64,000 nt of DNA from Rhodococcus sp. B7740 (GCF_000954115.1 NZ_CP010797.1:2666001-2730000), one strand, 5' to 3'; shown: positions 16,721 through 26,976, numbered from the stretch's first letter. Notes: generated by a model from the sequence alone, not told the origin. Made by a program: numbers and translations.

Positions 16721-17322
16721 TCACCCGAACGACACGTGAGTCGACTCACCTACGGTTCGCTTCGCCACACACATCCGTCGGAAAAATCGGTTAGGCGTCC
16801 GAAACAAGCCGGATGGTATGATCTGCGCGGCTCGAGTGCGCTGCAGGGGGTGCGCACTCGAGCCGCTTTCCACTCGGTCCACCGCTGTCGCCGACGCAAC
16901 CTTCTTCGGACCGCCCCCCCTTACCGACCGCGTGCCGACTCGCGGCTCGACCGATTCGCCATCGGCAGCGACCGAGGTACAGCCGAGTTCCGTGAAACGA
17001 ACGATCGACGCATCGTTCACGTCGCTTGGAGCACACCACGCACTTTCGGTTGAAAACCGAATTACATTTCACGGTAACGGATCTCGGACCAGAACTGATT
17101 CGCGTTGCTCGTTAGCATTTCAAATCTAGTGATCGGCAATCGAATACGCCGAAACCGCTGTCTGACCTCGGTCAAATCCATTGCCCGGTAATCGATACGA
17201 GAAAGACCGGTCGGTAACGTTTTCGACACGTTCCCGGACTCGCACCGAACTCGCACCTGTACTGACTTACTGTGACATGCACCACATGGAGTAGTTCCGC
17301 CGATCGGAAACGAGTGCATGCC
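16721..17322. other. About 600-bp intergenic region without a convincing gene
   Basis: The stretch between the ScbR-like gene and the lipase has relatively AT-rich parts (17040-17250) and several short ORFs in both strands, but none has homology, an SD sequence or the high GC3 of its neighbours. It contains the promoter-hairpin element at 16817-16865 and a C-run (CCGCCCCCCCTTACC, about 16909). The lipase promoter must lie in the last 100 bp, but no clear -35/-10 pair is visible. Confidence 0.5.
16817..16865 (+). other. TATGAT box followed at once by a perfect 14-bp hairpin (possible small RNA)
   Basis: TATGAT (16817-16822) is a good -10 hexamer. Six nt later begins CGGCTCGAGTGCGC (16828-16841), a 10-nt loop TGCAGGGGGT and the exact complement (16852-16865), followed by CTTTCC. 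A transcript from this promoter would start with the hairpin. It may be a small RNA, a 5' stabilising stem or a terminator; no coding gene starts nearby. Confidence 0.4.
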
Positions 17323-18576
17323 ATGAAGGTGTCGATTCGCGTATTTCGTTCCATCACAACGTCGTTCGCGGTGGTCGTACTCGCTCTGTCGACGACCGGC
17401 ACGGCGCCTGCAGACCCCCTGGGTAACTTCGTGGCCCCCGTCGCCGACCCGGCTCTCTATCTACCCACCCCACTGGGTGAGCCCTGGTTCGATCCCCCTG
17501 CAGGCTACGAACAACAACCTCCCGGGACCGTACTCGCAACCAGAAAAGTGACCGTCGGACCGTTGTTCACGCCGGTCACCTCGACTCAGATCCTGTTCCG
17601 CACCAACGATTCCAAGGACCGTCCCGTCGCTGCGGCCACCACCGTGATCGTGCCGGTCGCACCGTGGACCGGAGCCGGGAGCCGACCCGTCGTGGCATAC
17701 AACATGGCCATCAATTCACTCGGCAACACCTGTGCGCCGTCGTGGCTGCTTCCTCGCGGCCTCGCCCGAGAGATACCGGCCGTTCAGGCGTTTCTGGCCA
17801 AGAACTACGCCGTCGTCGTCACCGATCACGAGGGGCCACGGCAGGCCTACGCCGCCGGACGCATGGCCGCACACGCGGTGCTCGACGCCCTCCGAGCCAT
17901 GGTTCGACTGCCCGAGCTCGGCGTGCCTGCGTCTTCTCCCATCGCCATGACGGGGTACTCGGGTGGGGCGATCGCCACAGGATGGGCGGCACAATTGGCC
18001 CCCACGTACGCGCCCGATGTGAATCTGGTGGGCGCGGCGTTCGGTGGACCCCCGACCGATTACCGGATTCTGCTGACGTCGATGAACGGCACGGCCGCAT
18101 CGACGCTCTTCCTGTCGGCGGCGCTCGGGGTGGCACGGGAGTACCCCGAGATGTTCTCGCTGATGAACGCCGACGGACTGCGTCTGGCCACGATCGCCAA
18201 GGACATGTGCGTCGGTCTGCTCGCCCCCGGTGGCGTGGTGGCTCCGATCCCGGCACAGGCGCTCTCGAACGTTCCGAATGTCGATCGCACCGAGATCGCC
18301 GAGAGCATCATCGCCGCGACACGTCTCGGCGGCGACCTCGCGCCCACCATCCCCACCATGATCTATCAGGGCAAGCAGGAGTTCTGGATTCCTCGACAGG
18401 GAGCCGAGACCCTCTACGACGAGTGGTGCGCCCAGGGTGCGAACGTCAGACTCGAGGAATATCTCGGCGAGCACCTGATCGTCGCGCTCAGCGGCATTCC
18501 CGGCGCGTACGCCTGGATCGACGACCGGCTGGCAGGCATTCCGGTGCCGAGCGGATGCAGCAGCTTCGGGCGCTGA
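17323..18576 (+). CDS. Secreted triacylglycerol lipase (LIP family)
   Basis: A 417-residue exported alpha/beta-hydrolase. The signal peptide is MKVSIRVFRSITTSFAVVVLALSTTGTAPA with a cleavage site after APA near residue 30. The nucleophile elbow is GYSGG in IAMTGYSGGAIATGW, and the catalytic His is probably in GEHLIVALSG near the C-terminus; YQGKQEFWIP precedes an acidic region that could supply Asp/Glu. This layout matches the fungal/actinobacterial secretory lipases (LIP, PF03583-type), which hydrolyse long-chain lipids. ATG 17323 is chosen for the signal peptide. Confidence 0.88.
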   Translation: MKVSIRVFRSITTSFAVVVLALSTTGTAPADPLGNFVAPVADPALYLPTPLGEPWFDPPAGYEQQPPGTVLATRKVTVGPLFTPVTSTQILFRTNDSKDRPVAAATTVIVPVAPWTGAGSRPVVAYNMAINSLGNTCAPSWLLPRGLAREIPAVQAFLAKNYAVVVTDHEGPRQAYAAGRMAAHAVLDALRAMVRLPELGVPASSPIAMTGYSGGAIATGWAAQLAPTYAPDVNLVGAAFGGPPTDYRILLTSMNGTAASTLFLSAALGVAREYPEMFSLMNADGLRLATIAKDMCVGLLAPGGVVAPIPAQALSNVPNVDRTEIAESIIAATRLGGDLAPTIPTMIYQGKQEFWIPRQGAETLYDEWCAQGANVRLEEYLGEHLIVALSGIPGAYAWIDDRLAGIPVPSGCSSFGR

Positions 18577-18644
18577 CCCGTCGGAACCCACTGCCGGGGG
18601 TACTGCCCGGTGGCGCTACGCGGCCCACTACACTTTCGAGCCGC

Positions 18645-18720
18645 GCCCCTATAGCTCAGTTGGTAGAGCTACGGACTTTTAATCCGCAGGTCGTAGGTTC
18701 GAGTCCTACTGGGGGCACCA
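18645..18720 (+). tRNA. tRNA-Lys (anticodon TTT)
   Basis: A complete cloverleaf, GCCCCTATAGCTCAGTTGGT at the 5' end, anticodon loop CTTTTAA with TTT, T-loop GGTTCGAGTCC, and an encoded CCA at the 3' end. Confidence 0.97.
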
Positions 18721-18991
18721 CACACCGTCCGAGTAACAGTGCTCACACCTGTCCGGAACGTACACTCGGGCGTAACGATCGGCCGAGACCGAACGACGTG
18801 TTGGGGGAACTGCAGCGGTCGTGCACTCGCGAAGGCCGGTCGCAAGATCGACGCTCCGGGGAGACTTCGCGCCGATCGACACCGAACATCACGACCGCCG
18901 GAACAGCAAGTGAACAGCCGCGACGAGGTTCACACCGAACCTACGGTGCCGTAAGCTGGACCGGTCGTACGCAATCTATGGAGGCGATCTA

Positions 18992-19948
18992 ATGGCGAGG
19001 GATCTGACACAGCTCGAGCTTCTGCAAGAGCTGGTGCCCACTGCCGAGGACAATGTGAACCGTCACATCTCGATGGCTCGCGAGTGGCACCCTCACGACT
19101 ACGTGCCGTGGGACGAAGGTCGTAACTTCGCCGCACTCGGCGGCCAGGACTACGACCCGGAGCAGTCCAAGCTCTCCGACGTCGCACAGGCCGCGATGAT
19201 CACCAACCTCCTCACCGAGGACAACCTGCCGTCGTACCACCGGGAGATCGCCGAGAACTTCTCCCAGGACGGTGCCTGGGGCACCTGGGTCGGCCGGTGG
19301 ACCGCCGAGGAGAACCGGCACGGCATCGTCATGCGTGACTACCTCGTCGTCACCCGCGGCGTCGATCCCGTCGCCCTCGAAGAAGCCCGCATGATCCACA
19401 TGACCAACGGGTTCGCCTCACCGGCGGGGTCGCAGACGGGTCTGCTCCACTCGGTCGCCTACGTGACGTTCCAGGAGCTCGCCACCCGTGTCTCGCACCG
19501 CAACACCGGCAAGGTCTGCGACGATCCGATCGCCGACCGCATGCTCCAGCGCATCGCCGCCGACGAGAACCTGCACATGATCTTCTACCGCAACATCACC
19601 GGCGCGGCGATGGACATCGCTCCCGATCAGACCCTCGACGCGGTCTCCGACATCGTGACGAACTTCGTCATGCCCGGTGCCGGTATGCCGAACTTCCGCC
19701 GCAACGGTGTGTTGATGGCCAAGCACGGCATCTACGACCTGCGTCAGCACCTCGAGGACGTCGTCTGGCCGGTCCTGCGCAAGTGGAGCGTGTTCGAGCG
19801 CAACGACTTCACCGGCCGCGGCGAGAACAAGCGCGAGGAACTCGCCGCGTTCCTCGAAGACCTCGAGCGTCAGGCCACCAAGTTCGAGGAGATGCGCGAT
19901 CGCTCCCTCGCCCGCGAACGCGCGAAGGCCGAAGCACGCGCGTCGTAA
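18992..19948 (+). CDS. desA: Acyl-ACP desaturase (DesA type)
   Basis: A 318-residue soluble diiron desaturase that introduces a double bond into acyl-ACP. The two diiron motifs are visible: EENRHG (ExxH) and DENLHMIFYR (ExxH), with the family block ALGGQDYDPEQSKLSDVAQAAM. It closely resembles mycobacterial DesA1, which feeds mycolic acid and unsaturated lipid synthesis, and lies next to dusB as in M. tuberculosis. It starts at ATG 18992 after GGAGGCGATCTA. The C-terminal tail is highly charged. A G·U-containing hairpin follows. Confidence 0.93.
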   Translation: MARDLTQLELLQELVPTAEDNVNRHISMAREWHPHDYVPWDEGRNFAALGGQDYDPEQSKLSDVAQAAMITNLLTEDNLPSYHREIAENFSQDGAWGTWVGRWTAEENRHGIVMRDYLVVTRGVDPVALEEARMIHMTNGFASPAGSQTGLLHSVAYVTFQELATRVSHRNTGKVCDDPIADRMLQRIAADENLHMIFYRNITGAAMDIAPDQTLDAVSDIVTNFVMPGAGMPNFRRNGVLMAKHGIYDLRQHLEDVVWPVLRKWSVFERNDFTGRGENKREELAAFLEDLERQATKFEEMRDRSLARERAKAEARAS

Positions 19949-19964
19949 GCTCAGATCGGCTGGT

Positions 19965-19994
19965 GTGCCCGGTACCGACTTCGGTGCCGGGCAC
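19965..19994 (+). terminator. Hairpin downstream of desA
   Basis: GTGCCCGGTACCG and CGGTGCCGGGCAC form a 13-bp stem with one wobble pair and a 4-nt loop, 16 nt after the stop codon. Confidence 0.7.
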
Positions 19995-20070
19995 CACTGT
20001 TTTCGGTCCGTCGCTCTCGGCCCACCGCTGTCACCATGATCACGTTCCCTCCGTTCCAAAGGCTTCTCTC

Positions 20071-21210
20071 ATGACACTGCAGATCGGCTCGCTGGAGTTG
20101 GCCAGCCCCGTCGTCCTGGCACCGATGGCCGGCGTCACCAATGTGGCGTTCCGCACGCTGTGCAGGGAGCAGGAGTTGCAGCGGGCGGGCAGTACCTCGG
20201 GTCTGTACGTGTGCGAGATGGTCACCGCACGCGCGCTCGTCGAACGCCAGCCGGCGACGATGCACATGACGACCTTCGGCCCCACCGAAACCCCGCGGTC
20301 GCTGCAGCTCTACACCGTCGATCCGGACACCACGTACGACGCGGCGAAGATGATCGTCGACGACGATCTGGCCGACCACATCGACATGAACTTCGGCTGC
20401 CCGGTTCCGAAAGTCACCCGGAAGGGCGGCGGTGCTGCGCTGCCCTACAAGCGGAACCTGTTCGGTCGTATCGTCGCTGCGGCCGTCAAGGCGACCGAGG
20501 GCACCGACATTCCCGTCACCGTCAAGTTCCGCGTCGGCATCGACGAGAACCACCACACTCATCTCGATGCAGGTCGAATCGCCGCAGGCGAGGGCGCGGC
20601 GGCAGTGGCACTGCACGCCAGAACCGCCTCTCAGCGTTACTCCGGCACTGCCGACTGGAACGAGATCGCGCGACTGAAGGAACACGTCTCCGGCATCCCG
20701 GTACTGGGCAACGGCGACATCTTCTCGGCGTCCGATGCGGTTCGCATGATGGCGGAGACCGGGTGCGACGGCGTCGTCGTCGGGCGTGGTTGCCTCGGTC
20801 GGCCCTGGCTGTTCGCAGAACTCAGCGCCCGCCTGAACGGCAGGCCCGAACCCACTCCACCGACCCTCGGCGAGGTGGCCACCATCATCGCCCGGCATGC
20901 CGAGCTGCTCGCTCAGCATCACGGTGAGAGCAAGGGCCTGCGCGAGCTGCGCAAGCATGTGTCCTGGTATCTCCGCGGGTTCCCGGCGGGATCGGATCTT
21001 CGGGTCTCGATGGCGTTGGTGTCCACTCTCGGCGAACTGGACGACCTTCTGGCGCAACTCGATCCGACCGTTCCGTTTCCCAAGGACGCCGAGGGCCCCC
21101 GTGGTCGGCAGGGCTCGCCGGGCGCGGTTGCGTTGCCGGACGGTTGGCTCGACGACCCGGAGGACGTCTGCGTTCCTGCCGGTGCCGATCTGATCCATTC
21201 CGGCGGCTGA
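20071..21210 (+). CDS. dusB: tRNA-dihydrouridine synthase (DusB-like)
   Basis: A 379-residue FMN-dependent TIM-barrel enzyme that reduces uridine to dihydrouridine in the D-loop of tRNA. Family motifs are APMAGVTNVAFRTLC, HIDMNFGCPVPKVTRKGGGAAL (with the catalytic Cys), VKFRVGID, LHARTASQRYSG, IPVLGNGDIFS and GVVVGRGCLGRPW. It starts at ATG 20071; the frame is open upstream but non-homologous. The C-terminus extends some 60 residues beyond the shorter DusB proteins. Position after desA is conserved with mycobacteria. Confidence 0.92.
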   Translation: MTLQIGSLELASPVVLAPMAGVTNVAFRTLCREQELQRAGSTSGLYVCEMVTARALVERQPATMHMTTFGPTETPRSLQLYTVDPDTTYDAAKMIVDDDLADHIDMNFGCPVPKVTRKGGGAALPYKRNLFGRIVAAAVKATEGTDIPVTVKFRVGIDENHHTHLDAGRIAAGEGAAAVALHARTASQRYSGTADWNEIARLKEHVSGIPVLGNGDIFSASDAVRMMAETGCDGVVVGRGCLGRPWLFAELSARLNGRPEPTPPTLGEVATIIARHAELLAQHHGESKGLRELRKHVSWYLRGFPAGSDLRVSMALVSTLGELDDLLAQLDPTVPFPKDAEGPRGRQGSPGAVALPDGWLDDPEDVCVPAGADLIHSGG

Positions 21211-21328
21211 TTCGCGGCTGACCAGCAGCCCACCTCGCACGAGTGGACCATGCCGCTCGAGTCAGTACTATGGCTGGGATTGCCGAGTTGACGGCGCGTG
21301 CGTGTGATGGAAGGCCAGGTTCGAATTC

Positions 21329-23250
21329 GTGGGAGACGATCGAGAGTCGGGCCCGTCTGTGCCCGAGGGTCGCGCCCCATGGGAGCGCCCGCTGTCTTCA
21401 ATCGGACGTTCCGGACAGCGCCCACCTCGCTCCGAACGTCCTGCAACACCGGACGCAGAGCAACCACCGCAGCCCGGAGACAGCGGCAGGCTCGGCAAAC
21501 GATCACCGCGTAACGCCGACACCGTCTCGGTCGCCGAGTTGGTGGACAAGATGTCGCGCTCGGGATCGATGCGGCGGGTGCCTGACGAACGTCCCGAAGT
21601 CGAAGAGCCGACCGAGGTCATCGCCCCCATCACCGATTCCACTCCCTCGCCTGCCCGGGCAGTGCCGCCGACTCCGCCGCCGCATGCGGCACCGGAACCG
21701 GTGGGCGCGCCCGCAGCGGATCGACCGACTCTGACGCGGTTGGCGATGAGTCGGGTACGTCGCCGCCGTCGGGTACGGATGATCGGCCGGAGCCTGGTCT
21801 CCCTCGTCGCGATCCTGGCCGTGGCCTTGACCGGAGTGGTGTGGGGATACCTACGCAACACCGATCAAGGATTTCTCCAGGTCGCCGCTCTCGATCCCGA
21901 TTCGACCGACGTCGTCGACGCCGCAGGCCAGTACGGTGACGAGACGTACCTGATCGTGGGCACCGACACCCGCGCCGGGGCCAGCGGCGAGGTGGGAGCC
22001 GGAACCGTCGCCGACGCCGAGGGATCGCGCTCGGACACCGTCATGTTGGTCAACATCCCTGCCGACCGCAGTCGCGTCGTCGCGGTGTCCTTCCCCGCGA
22101 CCTCGACGTGACGCGACCGGAGTGCGAGCAGTTCGACAACATCACCAATACCTACACCGGGGAGATGTTCCCCGAGGCCTACGGCGACAAGCTCAACGCC
22201 ACCTACGCCCTCGGCGGCCCGAAGTGTCTGGTCAAGACCATCCAGAAGATCTCGGGCCTGCGTATCGGACACTTCGTCGGGATGGACTTCGCCGGGTTCG
22301 AGTCCATGGTCGACGAGGTCGGCGGTGTCGAGGTCTGCACCGCGCAACCCCTGTTCGACTACGAACTCGGAAATGTCCTTCCCAACGTCGGAACACAACG
22401 TATCGACGGCCGCACCGCGCTGAACTACGTTCGGGCTCGCAACGTCGAGTCCGAGGGCAACGGCGACTACGGCCGCATCAAGCGACAGCAGCGTTTCCTG
22501 TCGTCGCTGCTGCGGTCCGCGCTCTCGAACAACGTGCTGCTCGATCCTGGCAAGCTCAACGGGTTCGTCAACGCGTTCACCTCGGACACGTTCGTGGAGA
22601 ACGTCAAGACTCAGGACCTGGTGACACTGGGACGCTCGCTGCAGAACGTGGACGCCGGCGCGGTCACCTTCCTGACCATCCCCACCACCGGCACCAACGA
22701 CTACGGCAACGAGATCCCGAACGACGACGCGATCGGTGCGATCTTCCAGGCCATCATCGACGACGCTCCGTTGCCCGGCGAGGAACGAGCGGAGCCGGTG
22801 ACACCCGAATCATCCGCACCTGCCGCCGTACCCGACGCGCCACTGTTGGCCGTGGACCCGTCGACCGTGTCGATTCAGGTGTCCAACGCATCCGACATCG
22901 CCGGGATGGCGCAGACGGCGTCCGACGAACTCGCGGTCTACGGATTCCAGATCCTGACGGTCGGCAACTTCTCGGGCACCGCAGCGCAGACCGTGGTGCG
23001 CTACTCCCAGGATCAGGAAGCCGCCGCTGCGACGGTCGCGTCGGCGATTCCCGGCGCCGCCATCGAGTTGGCACCGAGCCTGAACAATGTCGTCGAGGTC
23101 GTGCTCGGCTCGAACTATCCCGGATACACCCAGTACCCGACGGCGTTCGGTACCGAAATCGATCCCACTCAGGTGGAAGGAACCACCCAGAGTGCGCCCC
23201 TTCCGGAGGATCTCTCGTACACCAACGCGGCCGACGACACGTGCGCCTGA
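21329..23250 (+). pseudogene. LytR-CpsA-Psr (LCP) cell-wall ligase gene, broken by an apparent -1 frameshift
   Basis: Two adjacent frames together give one LCP protein. The first part (GTG 21329 to TGA 22111) holds a long Pro-rich cytoplasmic region, an Arg-rich stretch, one membrane helix (about residues 151-173) and the start of the LCP domain (YLIVGTDTRAG; RSDTVMLVNIPADRSRVVAVSFP). It then runs into AATST-stop instead of the expected P-R-D. The second part (22108-23250) continues the LCP domain (FDNITNTYTGEMFPEAYG; YVRARNVESEGNGDYGRIKRQQRF) and ends with a LytR_C domain. One missing C in the CCCC run at 22093-22096 explains this: adding it restores FPRDLDVTRPE with the catalytic Arg. The halves overlap as GTGA. 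Homologue of Rv0822c by position. Sequencing error or a real mutation are both possible. Confidence 0.85.
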
Positions 23251-23316
23251 CTTCATTCATGCTCCGTTAACCCTCGGGACAGGGAACTGGTCGGTGTGAG
23301 CTACTAAACTTCGCTC

Positions 23317-23991
23317 ATGCGCGTCGCCTACAACGAACAGATGAACGAGCTTGCCGATCTCCTCGGAGAGATGGCGAGCCTGGCTGGTGCGGCCATGGAA
23401 AAGGCCACTCAGTCCCTCCTTCAAGCAGACCTGGTGCTCGCCGAGCAGGTCATTTCCGAACACGACAGGATCACCGAGCTCAGCGCGGTGTGCGAGGAGA
23501 AGGCATTCACCCTTCTCGCCCTGCAGGCTCCGGTCGCAGGCGATCTCCGTTCGGTGGTGGCCGGCATTCAGATCGTTGCCGACATCGACCGTATGGGCGC
23601 GCTCGCACTGCACGTTGCCAAGATCACCCGCCGCAGGCACCCGAACCACGCCCTCCCCGAGGTCGTCAACGGGTACTTCGCCGAGATGGGTCGCCTCGCC
23701 GTCCAGATCGGCGCGTCGGCTCGTGAGGTCCTCGAGACCCGCGATCCCGAGCGCGCTGCCAAGCTGCAGGAGGAGGACGAGGCGATGGACGATCTGCACC
23801 GTCACCTCTTCACGGTGTTGATGGACCGTGAGTGGAGCCACGGGGTCGCTGCTGCGGTGGACGTGACCCTGCTCGGTCGCTTCTACGAGCGGTTCGCCGA
23901 CCACGCCGTCGAGGTCGGCCGTCGAGTGATCTTCCTGGTGACGGGTGAGCTGCCCATCGACCTGAGCCACAACAACATCCCCACCTCGTAG
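23317..23991 (+). CDS. phoU: Phosphate transport regulator PhoU
   Basis: A 224-residue all-helical protein of two PhoU three-helix repeats. The metal-cluster motif copies are visible as [35 protein letters not shown] in the first half and [19 protein letters not shown] in the second. PhoU signals phosphate status from the PstSCAB transporter to the histidine kinase and limits Pi uptake. It is convergent with pstB, as phoY2/phoT are in M. tuberculosis. A likely -10 (TACTAAA) lies just before ATG 23317. Confidence 0.95.
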   Translation: MRVAYNEQMNELADLLGEMASLAGAAMEKATQSLLQADLVLAEQVISEHDRITELSAVCEEKAFTLLALQAPVAGDLRSVVAGIQIVADIDRMGALALHVAKITRRRHPNHALPEVVNGYFAEMGRLAVQIGASAREVLETRDPERAAKLQEEDEAMDDLHRHLFTVLMDREWSHGVAAAVDVTLLGRFYERFADHAVEVGRRVIFLVTGELPIDLSHNNIPTS

Positions 23992-24003
23992 GCCTGCCCT
24001 CGT

Positions 24004-24046
24004 CGAGAACCGAGTAGCGCTGCGCTGCAACGCTACTCGGTTCTCG
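24004..24046 (+). terminator. Perfect 16-bp hairpin downstream of phoU
   Basis: CGAGAACCGAGTAGCG and its exact complement flank an 11-nt loop, 12 nt after the phoU stop. No U-run follows. Confidence 0.65.
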
Positions 24047-24075
24047 CATCGGGGCAACGAGCGCAGATGTCGAAA

Positions 24076-24109
24076 AAGCCCCCGCCGAGCCTGTGCTCAG
24101 CGGGGGCTT
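24076..24109 (-). terminator. Intrinsic terminator of the pstSCAB operon
   Basis: AAGCCCCCGC/GCGGGGGCTT stem with an inner GAGC/GCTC extension. On the minus strand it is followed by TTTTTCG, 17 nt after the pstB stop. Confidence 0.88.
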
Positions 24110-24125
24110 CTTCGTTCGTGTGTGG

Positions 24126-24902
24126 TTATCCGAAGCGGCCGGAGATGTAGTCCTCGGTGGCCTTCTGCGTCGGGTTGGAGAAGATCTTCTCGGTGTCGTC
24201 GATCTCGATGAGCTTGCCGGGCTTGCCGGTCGCCTCGAGGTTGAAGAAGCCGGTCTGGTCGCTCACACGGGCGGCCTGCTGCATGTTGTGCGTGACGATC
24301 ACGATCGTGAAGTCCTGCTTGAGTTCCTGGATCAGGTCCTCGATGGCGAGGGTGGAGATGGGGTCAAGAGCCGAGCACGGCTCGTCCATCAGCAGGACGT
24401 CGGGAGAGACGGCGATCGCGCGAGCGATGCACAGACGCTGCTGCTGACCGCCGGAGAGGCCGCCACCGGGCTTGTCGAGGCGATCCTTGACCTCGTTCCA
24501 GAGGTTCGCTCCCTTGAGCGAGCGCTCGGCGATCTCGTCGAGTTCCTTCTTGCCGCGGCCGCCCTGCAACTTCAGGCCCGCAACGACGTTGTCCCGGATC
24601 GACATCGTCGGGAACGGGTTGGGGCGCTGGAAGACCATGCCGATGGTGCGACGCACACCCACGGGGTCGACGCCGCTGCCGTAGATGTCCTCGCCGTCGA
24701 GCAGCACCGAACCCTCGACGCGGGCACCCGGGGTGACTTCGTGCATACGGTTCAGCGAACGCAGGACGGTCGACTTACCGCAGCCGGACGGCCCGATGAA
24801 CGCGGTGACGCTGCGCGGCGGTACGGCCAGAGTGACGTCGGAGACGGCGTGGAACTTGCCGTAGTAGATGTTGACGTCCTTGAGATCGAGACGCTTTGCC
24901 AT
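24126..24902 (-). CDS. pstB: Phosphate ABC transporter ATP-binding protein PstB
   Basis: The 258-residue ATPase of the high-affinity phosphate importer. Walker A is GPSGCGKST (residues 37-45), the Q-loop lies in [11 protein letters not shown] (PstB-type), the signature is LSGGQQQRL and Walker B is [13 protein letters not shown], followed by [16 protein letters not shown]. Last gene of the minus-strand pstS-pstC-pstA-pstB operon and convergent with phoU. Positional equivalent of mycobacterial phoT. Confidence 0.97.
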   Translation of the reverse strand: MAKRLDLKDVNIYYGKFHAVSDVTLAVPPRSVTAFIGPSGCGKSTVLRSLNRMHEVTPGARVEGSVLLDGEDIYGSGVDPVGVRRTIGMVFQRPNPFPTMSIRDNVVAGLKLQGGRGKKELDEIAERSLKGANLWNEVKDRLDKPGGGLSGGQQQRLCIARAIAVSPDVLLMDEPCSALDPISTLAIEDLIQELKQDFTIVIVTHNMQQAARVSDQTGFFNLEATGKPGKLIEIDDTEKIFSNPTQKATEDYISGRFG

Positions 24903-24939
24903 GTTCTTCGTTCCTTAGAATTCGCTGGAGTCGGGTGGG

Positions 24940-25848
24940 TCAGAAGTTCTTGGGCGAGAAGAACTTCGAGACCAACTTCGCGCCGATGTTGAGTATTGCG
25001 ACGATCAGGATCAGCGTCAGGGCTGCTCCCCACATGCGCTCAGCGGTGAGCACGCCGGTTCCTGCTTTCTGCAGGTCGACCATCATGAGCGGCAGAGACG
25101 TCTGCGGCCCGGAGAAGATGTTGAAGTTGATGGCGGTGGCCGATCCAACCAGGATCAGCACCGGTGCCGTCTCGCCCATCACGCGGGCCAGGGCGAGCAT
25201 GATGCCGGTGACGATGCCGGACAGGGCCGTGGGAATGACGATCTTGGCGATGGTCTTCCACTTCGGGACGCCAAGGGCGTAGGACGCCTCGCGCAGGTCT
25301 TGCGGGACGATGCGCAGCATTTCCTCGGCCGAGCGCACGATCACGGGGATCATCAGGAGCACAAGGGCGAATGCGACGGCGACACCGGAGCGCTGGAATC
25401 CGAAGGTGGCGATCCACAGCGCGTAGATGAACAGGGCCGCGACGATCGACGGAACACCGGTCAGAATGTCGACCATGAAGGTCGTCACTCGAGCCAGTCG
25501 TGTACCGGCCCCGTACTCGACGAGGTAGATGGCGACAAAGATGCCGATCGGGATGGAGATGATGGCGCAGAACAGTCCTTGCAGGAGTGTTCCGACGATG
25601 GCGTGGTAAGCGCCGCCGCCTGCGATGAACTGGGTGACGCCGGCCTGCGAGTTCTGCCACCAGGTGGGCGAGACCACGGCGGACAGTCCGCGCGAGATCA
25701 CCGTGTAGAGCACCCAGATGAGCGGAACGAGTGCGACGAGCACCGAGAGGCTGACGAGGATCGTCGCCGTGAGGTTGGACGCTTTACGCCGAGCGCTGAC
25801 GCCCTGGAACGTCGGTTCCTTGACGGGCTTGTCCATGGTTGCGGTCAC
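24940..25848 (-). CDS. pstA: Phosphate ABC transporter permease PstA
   Basis: A 302-residue integral membrane subunit with about six helices and the inner-membrane-permease (EAA) loop YALGVPKWKTIAKIVIPTALSG. TGVPSIVAALFIYA matches PstA. The start is GTG 25848, three nt after the pstC stop; ATG 25836 is an alternative. Pairs with PstC to form the phosphate channel. Confidence 0.95.
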   Translation of the reverse strand: MTATMDKPVKEPTFQGVSARRKASNLTATILVSLSVLVALVPLIWVLYTVISRGLSAVVSPTWWQNSQAGVTQFIAGGGAYHAIVGTLLQGLFCAIISIPIGIFVAIYLVEYGAGTRLARVTTFMVDILTGVPSIVAALFIYALWIATFGFQRSGVAVAFALVLLMIPVIVRSAEEMLRIVPQDLREASYALGVPKWKTIAKIVIPTALSGIVTGIMLALARVMGETAPVLILVGSATAINFNIFSGPQTSLPLMMVDLQKAGTGVLTAERMWGAALTLILIVAILNIGAKLVSKFFSPKNF

Positions 25849-25851
25849 GGG

Positions 25852-26889
25852 TCAGTCCTTCTTTCCGGCGATGGCGGCGCGGGCACCGGCGTTGACGACG
25901 AAGGTGAGGATGAAGAGCACCAGACCCGCGGCGATGTAGGCACCGGCTTGGAGCGGGTTGTTGAACTCGCCCGCGGCCAGCGCGATCTTCGTGGCGAACG
26001 TGGAACCGCCGTCGAACAATGTTCCGCCGAAGGTTGCCTGAGTGCTGCGGATGATGATGTAGAGCGCGATGGTCTCACCGAGTGCACGACCGAGACCGAG
26101 CATGGAGCCGCTGACGTAGCCGGACTTTCCGAACGGAATGACCGTGGTGCGCACGACCTCCCAGCGGGTGGCTCCGAGGGCCAGAGCTGCTTCGATCTGC
26201 CCCTTCGGCGTCTGCATGAAGACCTCGCGAGTCACCGCTGCGATGATCGGCAGGATCATGACCGCGAGCACGATGCCACCGGTGAAGATGGTGCCACCGC
26301 CTGCGATGGAGACCGAGCCGGTGCCGAAGAGCGGGAACCAACCCAGGTTGGCGTTCAGCCACTCTGCGAACGGGCTGATAGCGGGCGCGAGGACGTACAG
26401 GCCCCAGAGGCCGAAGACGATCGACGGAACTGCGGCCAGGAGGTCGATGACGTAACCGAGCGGTCCCGCGACTCGCTTGGGTGCGTAGTTCGTCAGGTAG
26501 ATGGCGATGCCGAGTGCGACAGGCATCGCGAGGATCAGCGCGAAGAGAGACACCGTGACGGTGACCAGGAAGAGATCGAGAACGCCGAACACCATGGCCG
26601 AGGTGTTGGAAGTGTCCCACGCGCCGTTGTAGGTCAGGAAGTTGACCGTGTTGTTCGACAGTGAGGGGATGGCACGCCAGAGCAAGAAGATGCCCACGGC
26701 GGCGATCAGGGCGATGATGAAGATGCCCGAGCCCGTGGCGAGGCCGGAGAAGATCCTGTCACCGGGACGTGTGACGGTCCCCGTCTTGTTCTTGTCTGAC
26801 AATTGTGGTTCTTCCGGTTTGTGCGCGGCACCCGCGGTGGGCACGGTAGCCGCAGAGGGGACGCCGGTCATCGAGTGGGTGTCGCTCAT
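25852..26889 (-). CDS. pstC: Phosphate ABC transporter permease PstC
   Basis: A 345-residue permease with a long hydrophilic N-terminus (about 55 residues) before the first helix ([22 protein letters not shown]). It has the EAA motif [23 protein letters not shown] and the PstC-typical [21 protein letters not shown] use ATG 26889; GTG 26898 is three codons upstream. A 14-bp hairpin separates it from pstS. Confidence 0.95.
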   Translation of the reverse strand: MSDTHSMTGVPSAATVPTAGAAHKPEEPQLSDKNKTGTVTRPGDRIFSGLATGSGIFIIALIAAVGIFLLWRAIPSLSNNTVNFLTYNGAWDTSNTSAMVFGVLDLFLVTVTVSLFALILAMPVALGIAIYLTNYAPKRVAGPLGYVIDLLAAVPSIVFGLWGLYVLAPAISPFAEWLNANLGWFPLFGTGSVSIAGGGTIFTGGIVLAVMILPIIAAVTREVFMQTPKGQIEAALALGATRWEVVRTTVIPFGKSGYVSGSMLGLGRALGETIALYIIIRSTQATFGGTLFDGGSTFATKIALAAGEFNNPLQAGAYIAAGLVLFILTFVVNAGARAAIAGKKD

Positions 26890-26924
26890 ACCGCTCACTG
26901 TCTCGTGTGGAGGTCGAGGACGGT

Positions 26925-26960
26925 CCTGCTTCGGCTCGCGTTGCCACGAGCCGAAGCAGG
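26925..26960 (-). terminator. Hairpin between pstS and pstC (partial terminator or mRNA-stabilising stem)
   Basis: CCTGCTTCGGCTCG and its exact complement with an 8-nt loop, 16 nt after the pstS stop. No U-run. Such stems commonly raise expression of the binding protein over the membrane subunits by protecting the upstream mRNA. Confidence 0.6.
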
Positions 26961-26976
26961 GTTACGTCTCATTGAA

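Noticed and set aside
16828-16930. 6C small RNA at the hairpin and nearby C-run
   Set aside because: 6C RNA needs two hairpins with C-rich loops on one strand; here the loop is G-rich on the strand with the C-run.
16791-17072. 93-codon minus-strand ORF in the intergenic region
   Set aside because: Low GC3, many Cys/Arg, no SD sequence and no resemblance to a protein.
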